This document shows positions 1 to 6,951 of a stretch of DNA of 15,421 nt, piece after piece (within the stretch, counting starts at the first letter, position 1; each line of letters opens with the position of its first letter). The position numbers were made by a program, and so were the translations under genes. The notes beneath the pieces were generated by a model. The model did no database searches and was not told the origin of the DNA. It saw only the letters and a program-made list of their open reading frames with translations. Location of the stretch: assembly GCA_035290085.1 (NCBI GenBank), contig DATDVK010000114.1, positions 1 through 15,421 on the forward strand, in the 5' to 3' direction. The DNA is from GWB1-54-5 sp035290085 (GTDB taxonomy: Bacteria > Patescibacteriota > Gracilibacteria > Peribacterales > Peribacteraceae).

Positions 1-915
1 TGCAAAAAGACCGAAGATGATGAGGATAGTTCCGAATGCGACAGTATGTTTCCGGGACCAGAGCAGAGAGACGAGTGCGAGCATCCAGAAAGCGCCTGTC
101 ACTTGCAGGTATCTGGAGAGTGCGGGAGCTTGCCATTCCACAATGAACTCCTTGGTTTGATCGGAGAAAAGGTTCTGGACATACGTGAGGTTACCAATGC
201 CATTGGGTGAGAACAACAAGGTAACGAGTGCTCCTGCAATCGCGAGCAGGTAGATCCAGGATCTCCGGATGGTTTGAGGAAGAGGGGAGTGATTACGTAC
301 GTCCTCCACAAGGAATTCGAGAAATGCCGCACCAATGAGTGCCACGGTTACGAGTGCGGCTGCGCCATGCATGTTGACCCAGAGTACTTGCACTGCCCAG
401 ATTGGCAGAAGATATTTGATCAAACATTTTGTACAAGTTTTATCCTTTAAACTAGGGCTCTCTATGAAATTGATGATGAAAAATAACTGTAGGGAAAAAC
501 AGAGGAATGTCCAGAGTTGCGGACGATCGAGAAGGAAGGGGCGCAGCAAGATAAGTGCCAGGAGAACGACGAAGACGTTGGGCCAGATGCTTCGTCTATC
601 GATCAGGAGCAGTACTGTGAATGTGAGTGCCACAAGGAGAAAGCGCAGGAAGATCACGCCGCTTGCTCCACCGAAGTCATAGAACAGGGAGAGAATCACT
701 TCCGCGAGCCAGCTCTGCGTCGCGAGGTAGGGGAGTCCTTCCCGGGTGTACGCAAACGGATCCGTGTATATCCATCCCGTGAACCGCAGCACCTGCCCCG
801 CTCTCATGTGCCACCAGAAATCAATGGAAATGATTTTATAGAGGAGGAGCCAGCCAATTACTGCAACAGTGATGAGGAATGCTGCTATGTTGAGCTGTTT
901 GCGATGTTCCAGCAT
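1..915 (-). CDS. Multi-pass membrane protein, GT-C glycosyltransferase-like (3' end cut by window edge)
   Basis: An open frame starts at ATG 915-913 and stays open for 305 codons to base 1, so the C-terminus lies outside the window. It is very hydrophobic, with apparent membrane segments near residues 10-28, 86-105, 112-128, 136-150, 168-202, 220-236 and 274-303. Between the first two is the signature IDFWWHMRAGQ at 31-41, then TDPFAYTREG at 51-60 and QSWLAEV at 67-73. This D-WWH-R-G...TDPF-YT...W-AE pattern recurs in uncharacterised bacterial membrane proteins resembling GT-C lipid-sugar glycosyltransferases. The FIVEWQAP at 257-264 also fits that group. The likely role is sugar transfer on the outer face of the membrane; donor and acceptor are unknown. 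It lies 312 bp downstream of the TPR/GT-C gene on the same strand but has its own -10 box. Coding and membrane location are secure; the enzymatic function is inferred. Confidence 0.8.
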   Translation of the reverse strand, partial: MLEHRKQLNIAAFLITVAVIGWLLLYKIISIDFWWHMRAGQVLRFTGWIYTDPFAYTREGLPYLATQSWLAEVILSLFYDFGGASGVIFLRFLLVALTFTVLLLIDRRSIWPNVFVVLLALILLRPFLLDRPQLWTFLCFSLQLFFIINFIESPSLKDKTCTKCLIKYLLPIWAVQVLWVNMHGAAALVTVALIGAAFLEFLVEDVRNHSPLPQTIRRSWIYLLAIAGALVTLLFSPNGIGNLTYVQNLFSDQTKEFIVEWQAPALSRYLQVTGAFWMLALVSLLWSRKHTVAFGTILIIFGLFA

Positions 916-921
916 GGGGGG

Positions 922-927
922 AGTATA
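922..927 (-). promoter_or_regulatory. -10 box for the 1-915 membrane protein gene
   Basis: The minus strand reads TATACT followed by exactly six C residues and then the ATG at 915. With standard -10 geometry transcription would begin on the A of the ATG, giving a leaderless mRNA. No Shine-Dalgarno sequence is present and no good -35 was found. Confidence 0.45.
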
Positions 928-977
928 TCGTATTTTGTAGGTTATTTACTTGGTGAAACTTCCTCACGATCTGGGCA

Positions 978-1004
978 TTGTGCTGTGCTGTCTTCCAGTA
1001 TAGT
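978..1004 (+). promoter_or_regulatory. Possible promoter of the small plus-strand gene
   Basis: TTGTGC (978-983) and TATAGT (999-1004) are separated by 15 bp, shorter than ideal. TATAGT ends 7 nt before the ATG at 1012, the same arrangement seen at several other genes here, so the predicted leader is about one base. It supports a real plus-strand gene in the gap. Confidence 0.35.
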
Positions 1005-1011
1005 GAGAGCA

Positions 1012-1257
1012 ATGGGAATATCAGTGCCAGATGCAAACAGTGTCGCAGAGCTCATCGACGGATGGGTTGATCCCGACACACACAGGGATCCTTCCGTGCG
1101 GTGCGAGGCGCTCCTTGCCTCCCTAACCCTCCCGGATGATTTGCGGGATGTGGAGTGGGTGGATCCTGTGTATCGAGACAGCATCAAAGGTCTTATTGCG
1201 CGGGAGGCCAGGCGACGGGGAGTTGCTTTACCGAGATCCGATTTGTTTGAGTGCTGA
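1012..1257 (+). CDS. Small hypothetical protein (81 aa), plus strand
   Basis: This reading frame fills the 312-bp gap between two minus-strand membrane genes and overlaps the 3' end of the TPR gene by 30 bp. The protein is not recognised. It is acidic to mixed-charge with a natural-looking composition, for example SVAELIDGWVDPDTHRD and LPDDLRDVEWVDPVYRDS, then an arginine-rich segment AREARRRG. The opposing minus-strand frame over the same DNA is rich in Ser, Thr and Arg, as expected of a shadow. The ATG at 1012 is chosen because a TATAGT hexamer lies 7 nt upstream. The frame is open further upstream to at least 517, but that part is antisense to the neighbouring membrane protein gene. The frame also shares codon register with the two antisense genes, so an incidental open frame remains possible. 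No function is proposed. Confidence 0.42.
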   Translation: MGISVPDANSVAELIDGWVDPDTHRDPSVRCEALLASLTLPDDLRDVEWVDPVYRDSIKGLIAREARRRGVALPRSDLFEC

Positions 1258-3126
1258 GAGCGCGCGCTCATTCCCGGGATCGTACCGGAGCACTATTTCA
1301 AACTGTTCTCTGGCTTCTTCCATGCGCCTCCGCTCGTAGTAGGCAATGCCGAGATTGATGCGCGCCGCAACGAAGGAAGGTTCGTAGCGTATTGCCATTT
1401 CGTAGTTCTCCATTGCCTGCCGTGGTTTGTCGATTTTTCTGTACGCAACCCCGAGGTTGTAGTAGGCCTGTGCAAAGTAGGGAGTAGTGGCAATTGCTTT
1501 CTGATACTGTTCTATTGCCTGTTCCGGTTGGTTCATTTGCATGTACAGAGCTCCAAGGTTGAGATACACCTCCGAGTAGGTGGGGTCTATTGCAATGGCG
1601 TGCTGGTACTCCTGGAGTGCTTCACCTCGCTTCCCGAGTTCTGCGTAGAGAATGCCAAGGCCGAAGTGTGCATTTTTACTCTCCGGATCGAGTTCCATCG
1701 CGCGGTCATACTGGGCAAGTGCTTCCTCCATTTTCCCCTGTTTCCGAAGTGCTGCTCCGTAGTTGCTGCGTGTGCGCGGGTGGTCACGGATAGCGATGGC
1801 TTTCTCGAAGTGTTCGATTGCCTGTGCAATGTCATCCTGCCTGCGGTACGCATTTCCGAGGTTGTTGTGTGCCACATGTGAATCCGGGTAATGGTCTATG
1901 ACGTTCCGGAAGAGTGTTTCCGTTCCTGCCCATGTCTGGGACTGCGCATGTGCCATCCATGCGAAGAGGAGCACGAGCACACCGATTCCACTATTCAAGA
2001 AAACCTGCGGGAGACGTCTTGAAAGGAGAGAGAAACCAAGTGCAATCAGAAACAAGATCCCAATGGAACCTGCGTAGGCGTAGCGGTCTGAGGCGAAGTA
2101 CAGGTCCATTTCCCCTTTTGCGAAGTTGAGGAACGTCGGTGAAATAGTGACGAGGAAAAAGAGCACACCAAAGAAGATCACACGGGTTTTTTTCAGTGAG
2201 AGGAATGCGATGAGGATGAGAATCAACACACTGATTGCAGGCCAGAGGAAGTCGGGGTTTGTCATTCCGATCTTCCCAACGTACGGGTACAGCACAGCAA
2301 GCTCTGTCGGCCAGACGATCTTCTCGAGGTAGAACACTGTGCTCTTGCAGGCCATGAGCATTTTCTCGAGCAGTGTGGCGCGCTGGAGGATGGCTGTTTT
2401 TCCGAAGATGGCTATGATGCCAAACACTATGCTGAGAACGAAGAAGGGGATTTTCTCTGAGAGCGCTTTCCGGTCAATCTTCCGTCCCTCAAGCACATCG
2501 AGGAGGAGGAGCAGCACCGGGAGAGTTGCAACGGTTACTTTCGCCATCAGTGCAAGAAGGAACGCGAAGATACTGCGCTTCAGATAGCGCCCCGTGCTGC
2601 GGTACCGGAGGTACCCGATGAGTGTGAGCAGGAAGAAGAATGTTGAGAGCACATCTTTGCGTGCGCTTGCCCATGCTACTGCTTCGGTGTGGAGAGGATG
2701 AACGGCGAAGAGAAAACCGCACGCAAGACCAACCCATTGTCGTTTGGAGAGGAGGAAGATGAACCATGCAACAAGAATGGCGTTCGCGGTATGGAAGAGG
2801 AGGTTACTGAGGTGATAGATCACGGGGTTTGTTCCTCCGATGAGGAAGTCAATTTGATATGTGAGGAATGTAAGGGGGATGTATAGTTCCGGGTCGTAGG
2901 AAGTGAAGATTCTCTTGAGTGTTGTAGGGGTGATCGCCCACACGGCAGGATTATCGTAGATGAGCAGTCCGTCATCCCAACGCACGAACGGGTGGAAGAG
3001 TGATTGGTAGTACACGGTGAATGTCAGCAGGAAGAATATCCCGACAATCAAGCAGACTCTGTGCCGGCTGGGCCTGTCTGAATGGATGTCGTTCATCCGG
3101 GCGGGGAGGAGAGTGGTTTCTTCCAC
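1228..3126 (-). CDS. TMTC-like GT-C membrane glycosyltransferase with C-terminal TPRs
   Basis: A 632-residue protein with two parts. The first ~400 residues form a polytopic membrane domain. It carries the extracellular-loop acidic motif RWDD at 49-52, HPLHTEAVAW at 143-152, and SDRYAYAGSIG at 346-356, which match the bacterial relatives of TMTC/DUF1736 O-mannosyltransferases of the GT-C superfamily. The region 418-615 holds six full TPR units (for example AHNNLGNAYRRQ at 419-430 and AYYNLGVAYRKI at 554-565), then a capping helix. It probably transfers a lipid-linked sugar to an exported protein or glycan, with the TPRs binding a partner or acceptor. The start is GTG at 3126; an in-frame ATG lies at residue 11. 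The only SD-like sequence, AGGAG at 3142-3146, is 15 nt upstream, which is long. It lies 49 bp after the VIT1-like gene, so cotranscription is plausible, although a TACAGT at 3157-3162 could be a separate -10. The true substrate cannot be read from sequence. Confidence 0.88.
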   Translation of the reverse strand: MEETTLLPARMNDIHSDRPSRHRVCLIVGIFFLLTFTVYYQSLFHPFVRWDDGLLIYDNPAVWAITPTTLKRIFTSYDPELYIPLTFLTYQIDFLIGGTNPVIYHLSNLLFHTANAILVAWFIFLLSKRQWVGLACGFLFAVHPLHTEAVAWASARKDVLSTFFFLLTLIGYLRYRSTGRYLKRSIFAFLLALMAKVTVATLPVLLLLLDVLEGRKIDRKALSEKIPFFVLSIVFGIIAIFGKTAILQRATLLEKMLMACKSTVFYLEKIVWPTELAVLYPYVGKIGMTNPDFLWPAISVLILILIAFLSLKKTRVIFFGVLFFLVTISPTFLNFAKGEMDLYFASDRYAYAGSIGILFLIALGFSLLSRRLPQVFLNSGIGVLVLLFAWMAHAQSQTWAGTETLFRNVIDHYPDSHVAHNNLGNAYRRQDDIAQAIEHFEKAIAIRDHPRTRSNYGAALRKQGKMEEALAQYDRAMELDPESKNAHFGLGILYAELGKRGEALQEYQHAIAIDPTYSEVYLNLGALYMQMNQPEQAIEQYQKAIATTPYFAQAYYNLGVAYRKIDKPRQAMENYEMAIRYEPSFVAARINLGIAYYERRRMEEAREQFEIVLRYDPGNERALSALKQIGSR

Positions 3127-3175
3127 GCGCGCACTCTACCACTCCTGCAGGTCGCGACTGTACATTTTGTTCGTC

Positions 3176-3925
3176 TTAGAGCGCTACGCCCACAATGTTT
3201 CTCAGTGCGATTCCAACTCCATAGGCGATGCATGCCCCCAGCGCACCCACTCCCATGATCTCGAGCGGTCCGCGGAAGAGACGTTCCTGTGTCAAAATGC
3301 TTCGTGTGAGACCGAGGACATAGAGGGAGGCGATAGTGGTGGCAATGGCGATGGGGAAGCGCAGGGCAAGGTCGAGGGGGAGGATGTAGGAGACGAGGGG
3401 GATGCTTCCAAAGCAGACGAAGGAGCAGAATGTCACAATCGCATGCTCCAAAGGTTTGTTGTAGGACTCTCTGGCCATTCCGTGTTCAGAGAGCATCATG
3501 ATGTCTGCCCACAATTCTTCATTCGAGATAATGGTATCTGTCATTTGTTCCAGTTCTTTCTGTGGCACCCCTTTCGATTCCAGGTACGACAGGATTTCTG
3601 CTCGCTCGATCTCCGGGTCGTTCGCAATTTCCTGCTTCTCTTCTCTGCGGAGACGTTTGTATTGGTCAAATTCAGACTTGAGTGAGAGGTAGGCACCTGT
3701 TGCCATGGACGCGCCGTCGGCCAGAAGATTGGCAACTCCGAGAATAATGACAACATAGCGTGGCATGCCGGCTCCCACTGTTCCTGCGACAACGGCGAAC
3801 GTCGTTACAATACCGTCGTTGCCTCCGTAGACAATGCCGCGGATAAATTCCCCGATACGGGTTCCGTGGTGGGCATGTTCCTGGTGTTCTCTCAGTGCAA
3901 GCTTCAGGTTCCTTCTCTCAGTCAT
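3176..3925 (-). CDS. VIT1/CCC1 family Fe2+/Mn2+ transporter
   Basis: This 249-residue membrane protein has the hallmarks of the VIT family, which moves Fe2+ or Mn2+ out of the cytoplasm by proton antiport. The first membrane region contains VYGGNDGIVTTFAVVAG (32-48) with the conserved Asp37. The second contains NLLADGASMATGAYLS (66-81) with Met74. A charged cytoplasmic segment at ~85-160 is rich in Glu (EEKQE at 95-99, EIERAE at 105-110), matching the metal-binding domain of plant VIT1. Three further membrane segments follow at ~160-182, 190-208 and 222-245. The His-rich N-terminus (HQEHAHHG) is typical. Length is normal for the family. The ATG at 3925 is supported by a TGC-TACAGT box ending 7 nt upstream. 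It is the first gene of the leftward cluster with the TPR glycosyltransferase. Iron versus manganese specificity is not decidable from sequence. Confidence 0.93.
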   Translation of the reverse strand: MTERRNLKLALREHQEHAHHGTRIGEFIRGIVYGGNDGIVTTFAVVAGTVGAGMPRYVVIILGVANLLADGASMATGAYLSLKSEFDQYKRLRREEKQEIANDPEIERAEILSYLESKGVPQKELEQMTDTIISNEELWADIMMLSEHGMARESYNKPLEHAIVTFCSFVCFGSIPLVSYILPLDLALRFPIAIATTIASLYVLGLTRSILTQERLFRGPLEIMGVGALGACIAYGVGIALRNIVGVAL

Positions 3926-3932
3926 ATTGCTT

Positions 3933-3941
3933 ACTGTAGCA
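3933..3941 (-). promoter_or_regulatory. Extended -10 box of the VIT1-like gene
   Basis: The minus strand reads TGC-TACAGT, then 7 nt, then the ATG at 3925. The TGn motif makes this an extended -10, which can work without a good -35, and none is visible. The predicted leader is about one base. Confidence 0.45.
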
Positions 3942-3957
3942 GAAGAAAAACACGAAT

Positions 3958-3976
3958 GCTAAATGTGTCTTTTAGC
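3958..3976. other. Short AT-rich hairpin in the intergenic region
   Basis: GCTAAA (3958-3963) and TTTAGC (3971-3976) form a 6-bp stem with a 7-nt loop. It lies between the -10 box of the VIT1-like gene and the 9-bp palindrome at 3995, so it could be part of a terminator region or a regulatory site upstream of the transporter. Confidence 0.3.
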
Positions 3977-3994
3977 CCCTCTCAAGGGATCAAT

Positions 3995-4015
3995 TTGAAC
4001 AAAATATTTGTTCAA
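3995..4015 (-). terminator. AT-rich palindrome directly after the surface operon, probable terminator or operator
   Basis: The arms TTGAACAAA (3995-4003) and TTTGTTCAA (4007-4015) are perfect inverted repeats around a 3-nt centre. They abut the stop codon of the cupredoxin-like gene (TAA, 4016-4018). As RNA this is a 9-bp hairpin immediately after the last surface-operon gene. No long U tract follows, so an operator for the downstream VIT1-like promoter is an alternative. Confidence 0.45.
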
Positions 4016-4984
4016 TTAACGTGTACGGACCACTGGTGTGGCTCTGCGGACAGCAAGCCAGAGGCCGAGAGCGCTCAGGGAAACAATCAGCCAGATGCCA
4101 GGGCCTGTCTCTGGTTGCCTCAATGGTTTCTGGGTGCTCCTTCCCAGTGCTGGAAGGGGATCTTCCACAACTTGGGCTCGTACCGGAGGTGTTTCTTCAT
4201 CCCCGAATACCGAGGCAATGGGGTTTCCTTCGCTATCGAAGGGGAACTCTCGGTTGCTTCCGACTGTGTATGGATTTTGCGGGATGTTCATGTCTGTTGT
4301 TGGGGATGTGTTTTCTGCAGTGGGATTCCCCGTTTCCTCTTGGGATTCCTCGTCGAGTGCGAGTTGGCGCTGGATGGATTCCAGCAGAGATTGTTGCGCG
4401 AAAGAGAACGCATCCACGGAATTGGTGTCTCCTGTGTCAGGCAGGAGGTTCAATGTGTCTGGACTGAGAGGAGGAGTCGCTGCGGGAACTGGCCCGTTGC
4501 TTCCCACAGTAATTGTGCCCCTCAGGTTTGGATCAGTGGGGGAATAGTATGTGTACGTTCCTTCGGCAGTGTCGGCAGAGATTGTGAAACTTGCTCTGTC
4601 ATTCTGGAACATTGTCGGGGTATTGAGGCATCCCCCGCCCGGGCTGCAGAGAGTATCAGAAATAATGTACTGCGGGACTTGGTTCTCGTTGGTCCATGCA
4701 ATTTGTCCTCCTGGTGCCACTGCAATGTCCGGGGGGTTAAATCCATTTCCGGTGATCCGGACTTCAGTGGCGCCGGAGAGCTGTCCGGTTAAATTCTGCA
4801 CACCCTGGTAAAAGAGTGTGGTGCAGCCCACGACGAGGAGTATGCCCATCACAGCAGCAGGTTTCCGCGAAACACTCGTTGTATGCACAGGAATGTGTTT
4901 CTCTTCTTTCCTCTGCGCTTCGTGCACAGGGACTATTTCCTCATCGTCAGTTGTATGCCAATCCGGGTGGATATCACTACTCAT
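4016..4984 (-). CDS. Membrane-anchored surface protein with degenerate cupredoxin domain and sortase-type C-terminus
   Basis: This 322-residue protein has a charged cytoplasmic N-terminus (1-41), a membrane segment (42-60) and a cupredoxin/plastocyanin-like domain (about 71-160). A low-complexity acidic and proline-rich linker follows, then a sorting-signal-like end: QPETGPG at 290-296, a hydrophobic stretch to ~312, and an RR-containing tail. The domain call rests on GNGFNPPDIAVAPGGQIAWTN (first 20 residues from 79) and the closing strand TYTYYSPTDPNLRGTITV (143-160). In copper-binding relatives the equivalent segment carries Cys, His and Met; here those positions are Ser, Thr/Asp and Leu, and the first His site reads VPQYIIS. 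Copper binding is therefore unlikely. Cys113 and Cys119 may form a disulfide. A second LPDTG (181-185) occurs in the linker but no membrane segment follows it. The ATG overlaps the upstream stop by 8 nt, implying translational coupling to the cohesin gene. The N-terminal and C-terminal membrane segments together would place the middle outside the cell. Confidence 0.82.
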   Translation of the reverse strand: MSSDIHPDWHTTDDEEIVPVHEAQRKEEKHIPVHTTSVSRKPAAVMGILLVVGCTTLFYQGVQNLTGQLSGATEVRITGNGFNPPDIAVAPGGQIAWTNENQVPQYIISDTLCSPGGGCLNTPTMFQNDRASFTISADTAEGTYTYYSPTDPNLRGTITVGSNGPVPAATPPLSPDTLNLLPDTGDTNSVDAFSFAQQSLLESIQRQLALDEESQEETGNPTAENTSPTTDMNIPQNPYTVGSNREFPFDSEGNPIASVFGDEETPPVRAQVVEDPLPALGRSTQKPLRQPETGPGIWLIVSLSALGLWLAVRRATPVVRTR

Positions 4985-6473
4985 GTGATGGATGTTGCGT
5001 GGTAACGATCATCTGTCTCCTCGAGGCAACGAAGGTGCCAACGATGGCACAGACCACAAAGAGCAATGCAATGGTTGAGGAGGAACCAGTTTCTCCGGGA
5101 ACAGTGATAGCTCCCTTTCCTGTGAGGTCTCCGATGGGGTTTTCTGTTACTACTTCCATGGTGGCATCTTCCACGAGGGGAGAAGTCGAGGTCTCGGCGT
5201 TTCCTACTTCTACGGCCACTTCCTGGCTGAAGGCGCTTTCCTCTTCCTCTGTACTTACGGCGCGTATTGCGAAGTAGTACGTTGTGCCGATGGGCAGGTT
5301 GCGGATCACCACGCTCTTCATGCTTCCATCTATCGTTTTGCGCTGAATATAGCGTCCGGTCGTTGTGCCGAAGTAGATGTTGTATGCTTTCAGTGAAGAG
5401 GAATTGAGTTCATCCCAGGCAAGGAAGACAGAGCTTCCCTCCGTTGTCGCTCGCAGGTTTCGCACCTGCAGGAGTGCGAAAGCTGTTCTCGTTGCAGGGG
5501 TGGATGGCTCATCTGTACCTGAAGACTCTTCAGCTGCGGTGCAGATTCCGTTCTGACAGTTGTTACTCTCACAGTCATCGGCAACCATACAGCTGCCTCC
5601 GTTTGGTTCAGGGGGTGTAGGAGGAGCTTCAACTGTCAGTGGTTCGTGTTCGGGGGATTCTTGAGGTGTCTCATCTGCTGGAGGTGTTTGCTGCGTATTC
5701 ACGTCCTGGAAGAAATCTTCCGGATTCGGGAAATTTCCTGGAGTGGGCTGGTCCTGCGCGGGAGGCTGGTCGGATGTGGGAGGAGGATTCTCCTGCACGA
5801 AGATCACGTGCAGGCCGCCTGGCTCCTCTCCCAGGATGTATGCATCGTTGCCGTTTTCCTTTGTGTACAGAGAAGTATGGCCGCCCTGCTGGATGTCGTA
5901 GAAGCTGATGAATGTTCCGGAGGGCGGAGCAATTTTTGCACGGAGCTGGATTTGTGCCACAGAGACGATTGCATTGGCATTCGCTCCTGGTGCGTCATTG
6001 CTCGCTTCAATCATGATGTAACCATTCATGTGGTCGAAGTCGGATTCTCCGGGTGTGATGAGCGGAAAGTTTGGGGATAGTGCAATAGAGACGCCTTCGA
6101 AGACGTTCGTATCGTACGCAATCCAGGAACGAACGTGTTGAATAGATTGGTGGGACGGGTTCTGTACCGCGACATCAAAATTTAGAACGTCACCAATGTT
6201 GAAAGGAATCGTTTTCAGGGTCTGAGGATCTTCTACATCAAAGCGTGGGCACTGGCTCCCTGGTGCTGGCCCCACCATTCCTTCCACATCCGGCACGGGT
6301 CCAAAAACAGTGTCGCCATCCTCCGTGTGGAGGTCGCAGTGCGGCCGGAAGAACACGGTTGCATCTTGGGAGGCAGCGAAGACTTCCGGTGTCCCAATGA
6401 GGATGGAGGCGACCAGAAGCACAGTGATGGTGCCACAGAAGGTCTGCCTGTCATGGCGCTTTTGTGAGTGCAT
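4977..6473 (-). CDS. Secreted cohesin-like / fibronectin III surface protein with sortase-type C-terminus
   Basis: Translated from ATG 6473 the product has 498 residues. The frame extends to 6530, but the 6473 start places a signal peptide at the N-terminus, with a basic start, the hydrophobic run VLLVASILIG, and likely cleavage after VFA. It also leaves a 19-nt gap after the dockerin gene. Numbering from 6473, residues ~89-193 look like a cohesin domain: NIGDVLNFDVAVQNP, then RSWIAYDTNVFEGVSI, then VAQIQLRAKIAPPSGTFISF. A Pro/Glu/Gln-rich linker (228-292) leads to a four-Cys motif CMVADDCESNNCQNGIC (295-311). A fibronectin III domain (331-424; RNLRATT..VFLAWDE..AYNIYFG..GTTYYFAIRAVS) follows. 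The end carries VPGETG (458-463), a membrane segment (~465-483) and an RR tail, as in sortase substrates. The likely role is a wall- or membrane-anchored scaffold that holds dockerin proteins, such as the one encoded just upstream. The cohesin call rests on pattern and context, not on a profile score. Confidence 0.8.
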   Translation of the reverse strand: MHSQKRHDRQTFCGTITVLLVASILIGTPEVFAASQDATVFFRPHCDLHTEDGDTVFGPVPDVEGMVGPAPGSQCPRFDVEDPQTLKTIPFNIGDVLNFDVAVQNPSHQSIQHVRSWIAYDTNVFEGVSIALSPNFPLITPGESDFDHMNGYIMIEASNDAPGANANAIVSVAQIQLRAKIAPPSGTFISFYDIQQGGHTSLYTKENGNDAYILGEEPGGLHVIFVQENPPPTSDQPPAQDQPTPGNFPNPEDFFQDVNTQQTPPADETPQESPEHEPLTVEAPPTPPEPNGGSCMVADDCESNNCQNGICTAAEESSGTDEPSTPATRTAFALLQVRNLRATTEGSSVFLAWDELNSSSLKAYNIYFGTTTGRYIQRKTIDGSMKSVVIRNLPIGTTYYFAIRAVSTEEEESAFSQEVAVEVGNAETSTSPLVEDATMEVVTENPIGDLTGKGAITVPGETGSSSTIALLFVVCAIVGTFVASRRQMIVTTQHPSHE

Positions 6474-6492
6474 GGGACGGAAGCGGGTACAG

Positions 6493-6822
6493 CTAACGAG
6501 GAGAGAGTTCTCGTAGGATGCGGATGGCATCGTCGACTGTCAGGGTACCGTCCCCATTGGGGTCGGCCCTGAGCTGCTCCGGGGTGGCCTGCGTGTACCC
6601 CCGAGCAATTTCCAGGATCACGATGGCGTCCCGGACAGTCATCTCTCCGCTGCCGTCCACATCGCCAGAAAGCTGGATGCTTCCAGCCTCAATAAGGGAA
6701 ATGGGTTGTACCTCACCAGCCGACCGAATGCCGAGCGAGAATGAGGCGACAATTGCCAGTGCCCCCAGTGAGAGGATGTGGAGGTTTTGCCGCGAGAAGA
6801 TGGAGCGGTTATGTGTGTGCAT
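6493..6822 (-). CDS. Small exported dockerin type I protein
   Basis: A 109-residue protein: an N-terminal basic region and hydrophobic export segment (~14-35), a short spacer, then a complete dockerin type I domain. Its two F-hand calcium loops are DVDGSGEMTVRD (54-65) and DPNGDGTLTVDD (87-98). Both carry acidic or polar residues at loop positions 1, 3, 5, 9 and 12, and each is followed by a helix (AIVILEIARG, AIRILRELS). In cellulosomes such domains bind cohesins in a calcium-dependent way. Here almost nothing is present besides the dockerin, so it may be an adaptor or a plug rather than an enzyme. It is the first gene of a three-gene operon, and the next gene encodes a cohesin-like domain. 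The ATG at 6822 lies 8 nt after a strong -10 box. Confidence 0.88.
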   Translation of the reverse strand: MHTHNRSIFSRQNLHILSLGALAIVASFSLGIRSAGEVQPISLIEAGSIQLSGDVDGSGEMTVRDAIVILEIARGYTQATPEQLRADPNGDGTLTVDDAIRILRELSPR

Positions 6823-6830
6823 TTCCTATT

Positions 6831-6859
6831 AGTATAAAAGAAAAATGGTATTTCCACAA
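6831..6859 (-). promoter_or_regulatory. Promoter of the dockerin-cohesin-cupredoxin operon
   Basis: On the minus strand TTGTGG (6854-6859) and TATACT (6831-6836) are exactly 17 bp apart. This is the best sigma-70-type match in the window. TATACT ends 8 nt before the ATG at 6822, so the predicted 5' leader is about two bases. An AGGA lies in those 8 nt but is too close to the ATG for a normal Shine-Dalgarno. Confidence 0.65.
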
Positions 6860-6936
6860 CGGTCAGGAAATTGACTATTATTAAGAAAGTTATTGCAGTA
6901 TTCTTTTGGTGCATCTGTGCTGTTCTCCGGGTGCGC

Positions 6937-6942
6937 TACAAT
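6937..6942 (+). promoter_or_regulatory. -10-like box upstream of holA
   Basis: TACAAT ends 9 nt before the GTG at 6952, which predicts a leader of about three bases. No convincing -35 was found at 16-18 bp. The site agrees with the homology-based choice of the GTG start rather than the upstream TTG at 6871. Confidence 0.35.
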
Positions 6943-6951
6943 GCTTCTACC

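Noticed and set aside
517..1011. Upstream extension of the small plus-strand frame
   Set aside because: This part is exactly antisense to the 5' half of the multi-pass membrane protein gene, is poor in hydrophobic patterning, and the TATAGT box points to the start at 1012.
942..1271. 109-codon minus-strand frame between the two membrane-protein genes
   Set aside because: Ser/Thr/Arg-rich with no hydrophobic core pattern and overlapping the end of the TPR gene; looks like a shadow of the plus-strand frame.
4454..4468. Internal LPDTG (residues 181-185 of the cupredoxin-like protein) as the sorting signal
   Set aside because: No hydrophobic segment or basic tail follows it; the C-terminal QPETGPG does have both.
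3866..4792. 308-codon plus-strand frame antisense to the cupredoxin-like gene
   Set aside because: Cys- and Trp-rich shadow composition; the minus-strand gene has a clear domain structure and coupled start.
6474..6530. Longer start for the cohesin-like gene (ATG 6530)
   Set aside because: It would overlap the dockerin gene and put 19 polar residues before an otherwise normal signal peptide; no ribosome site supports it.
6871..6951. TTG start at 6871 for holA
   Set aside because: The added residues do not resemble HolA, and the segment overlaps the predicted promoter; GTG 6952 begins right at the family N-terminus.
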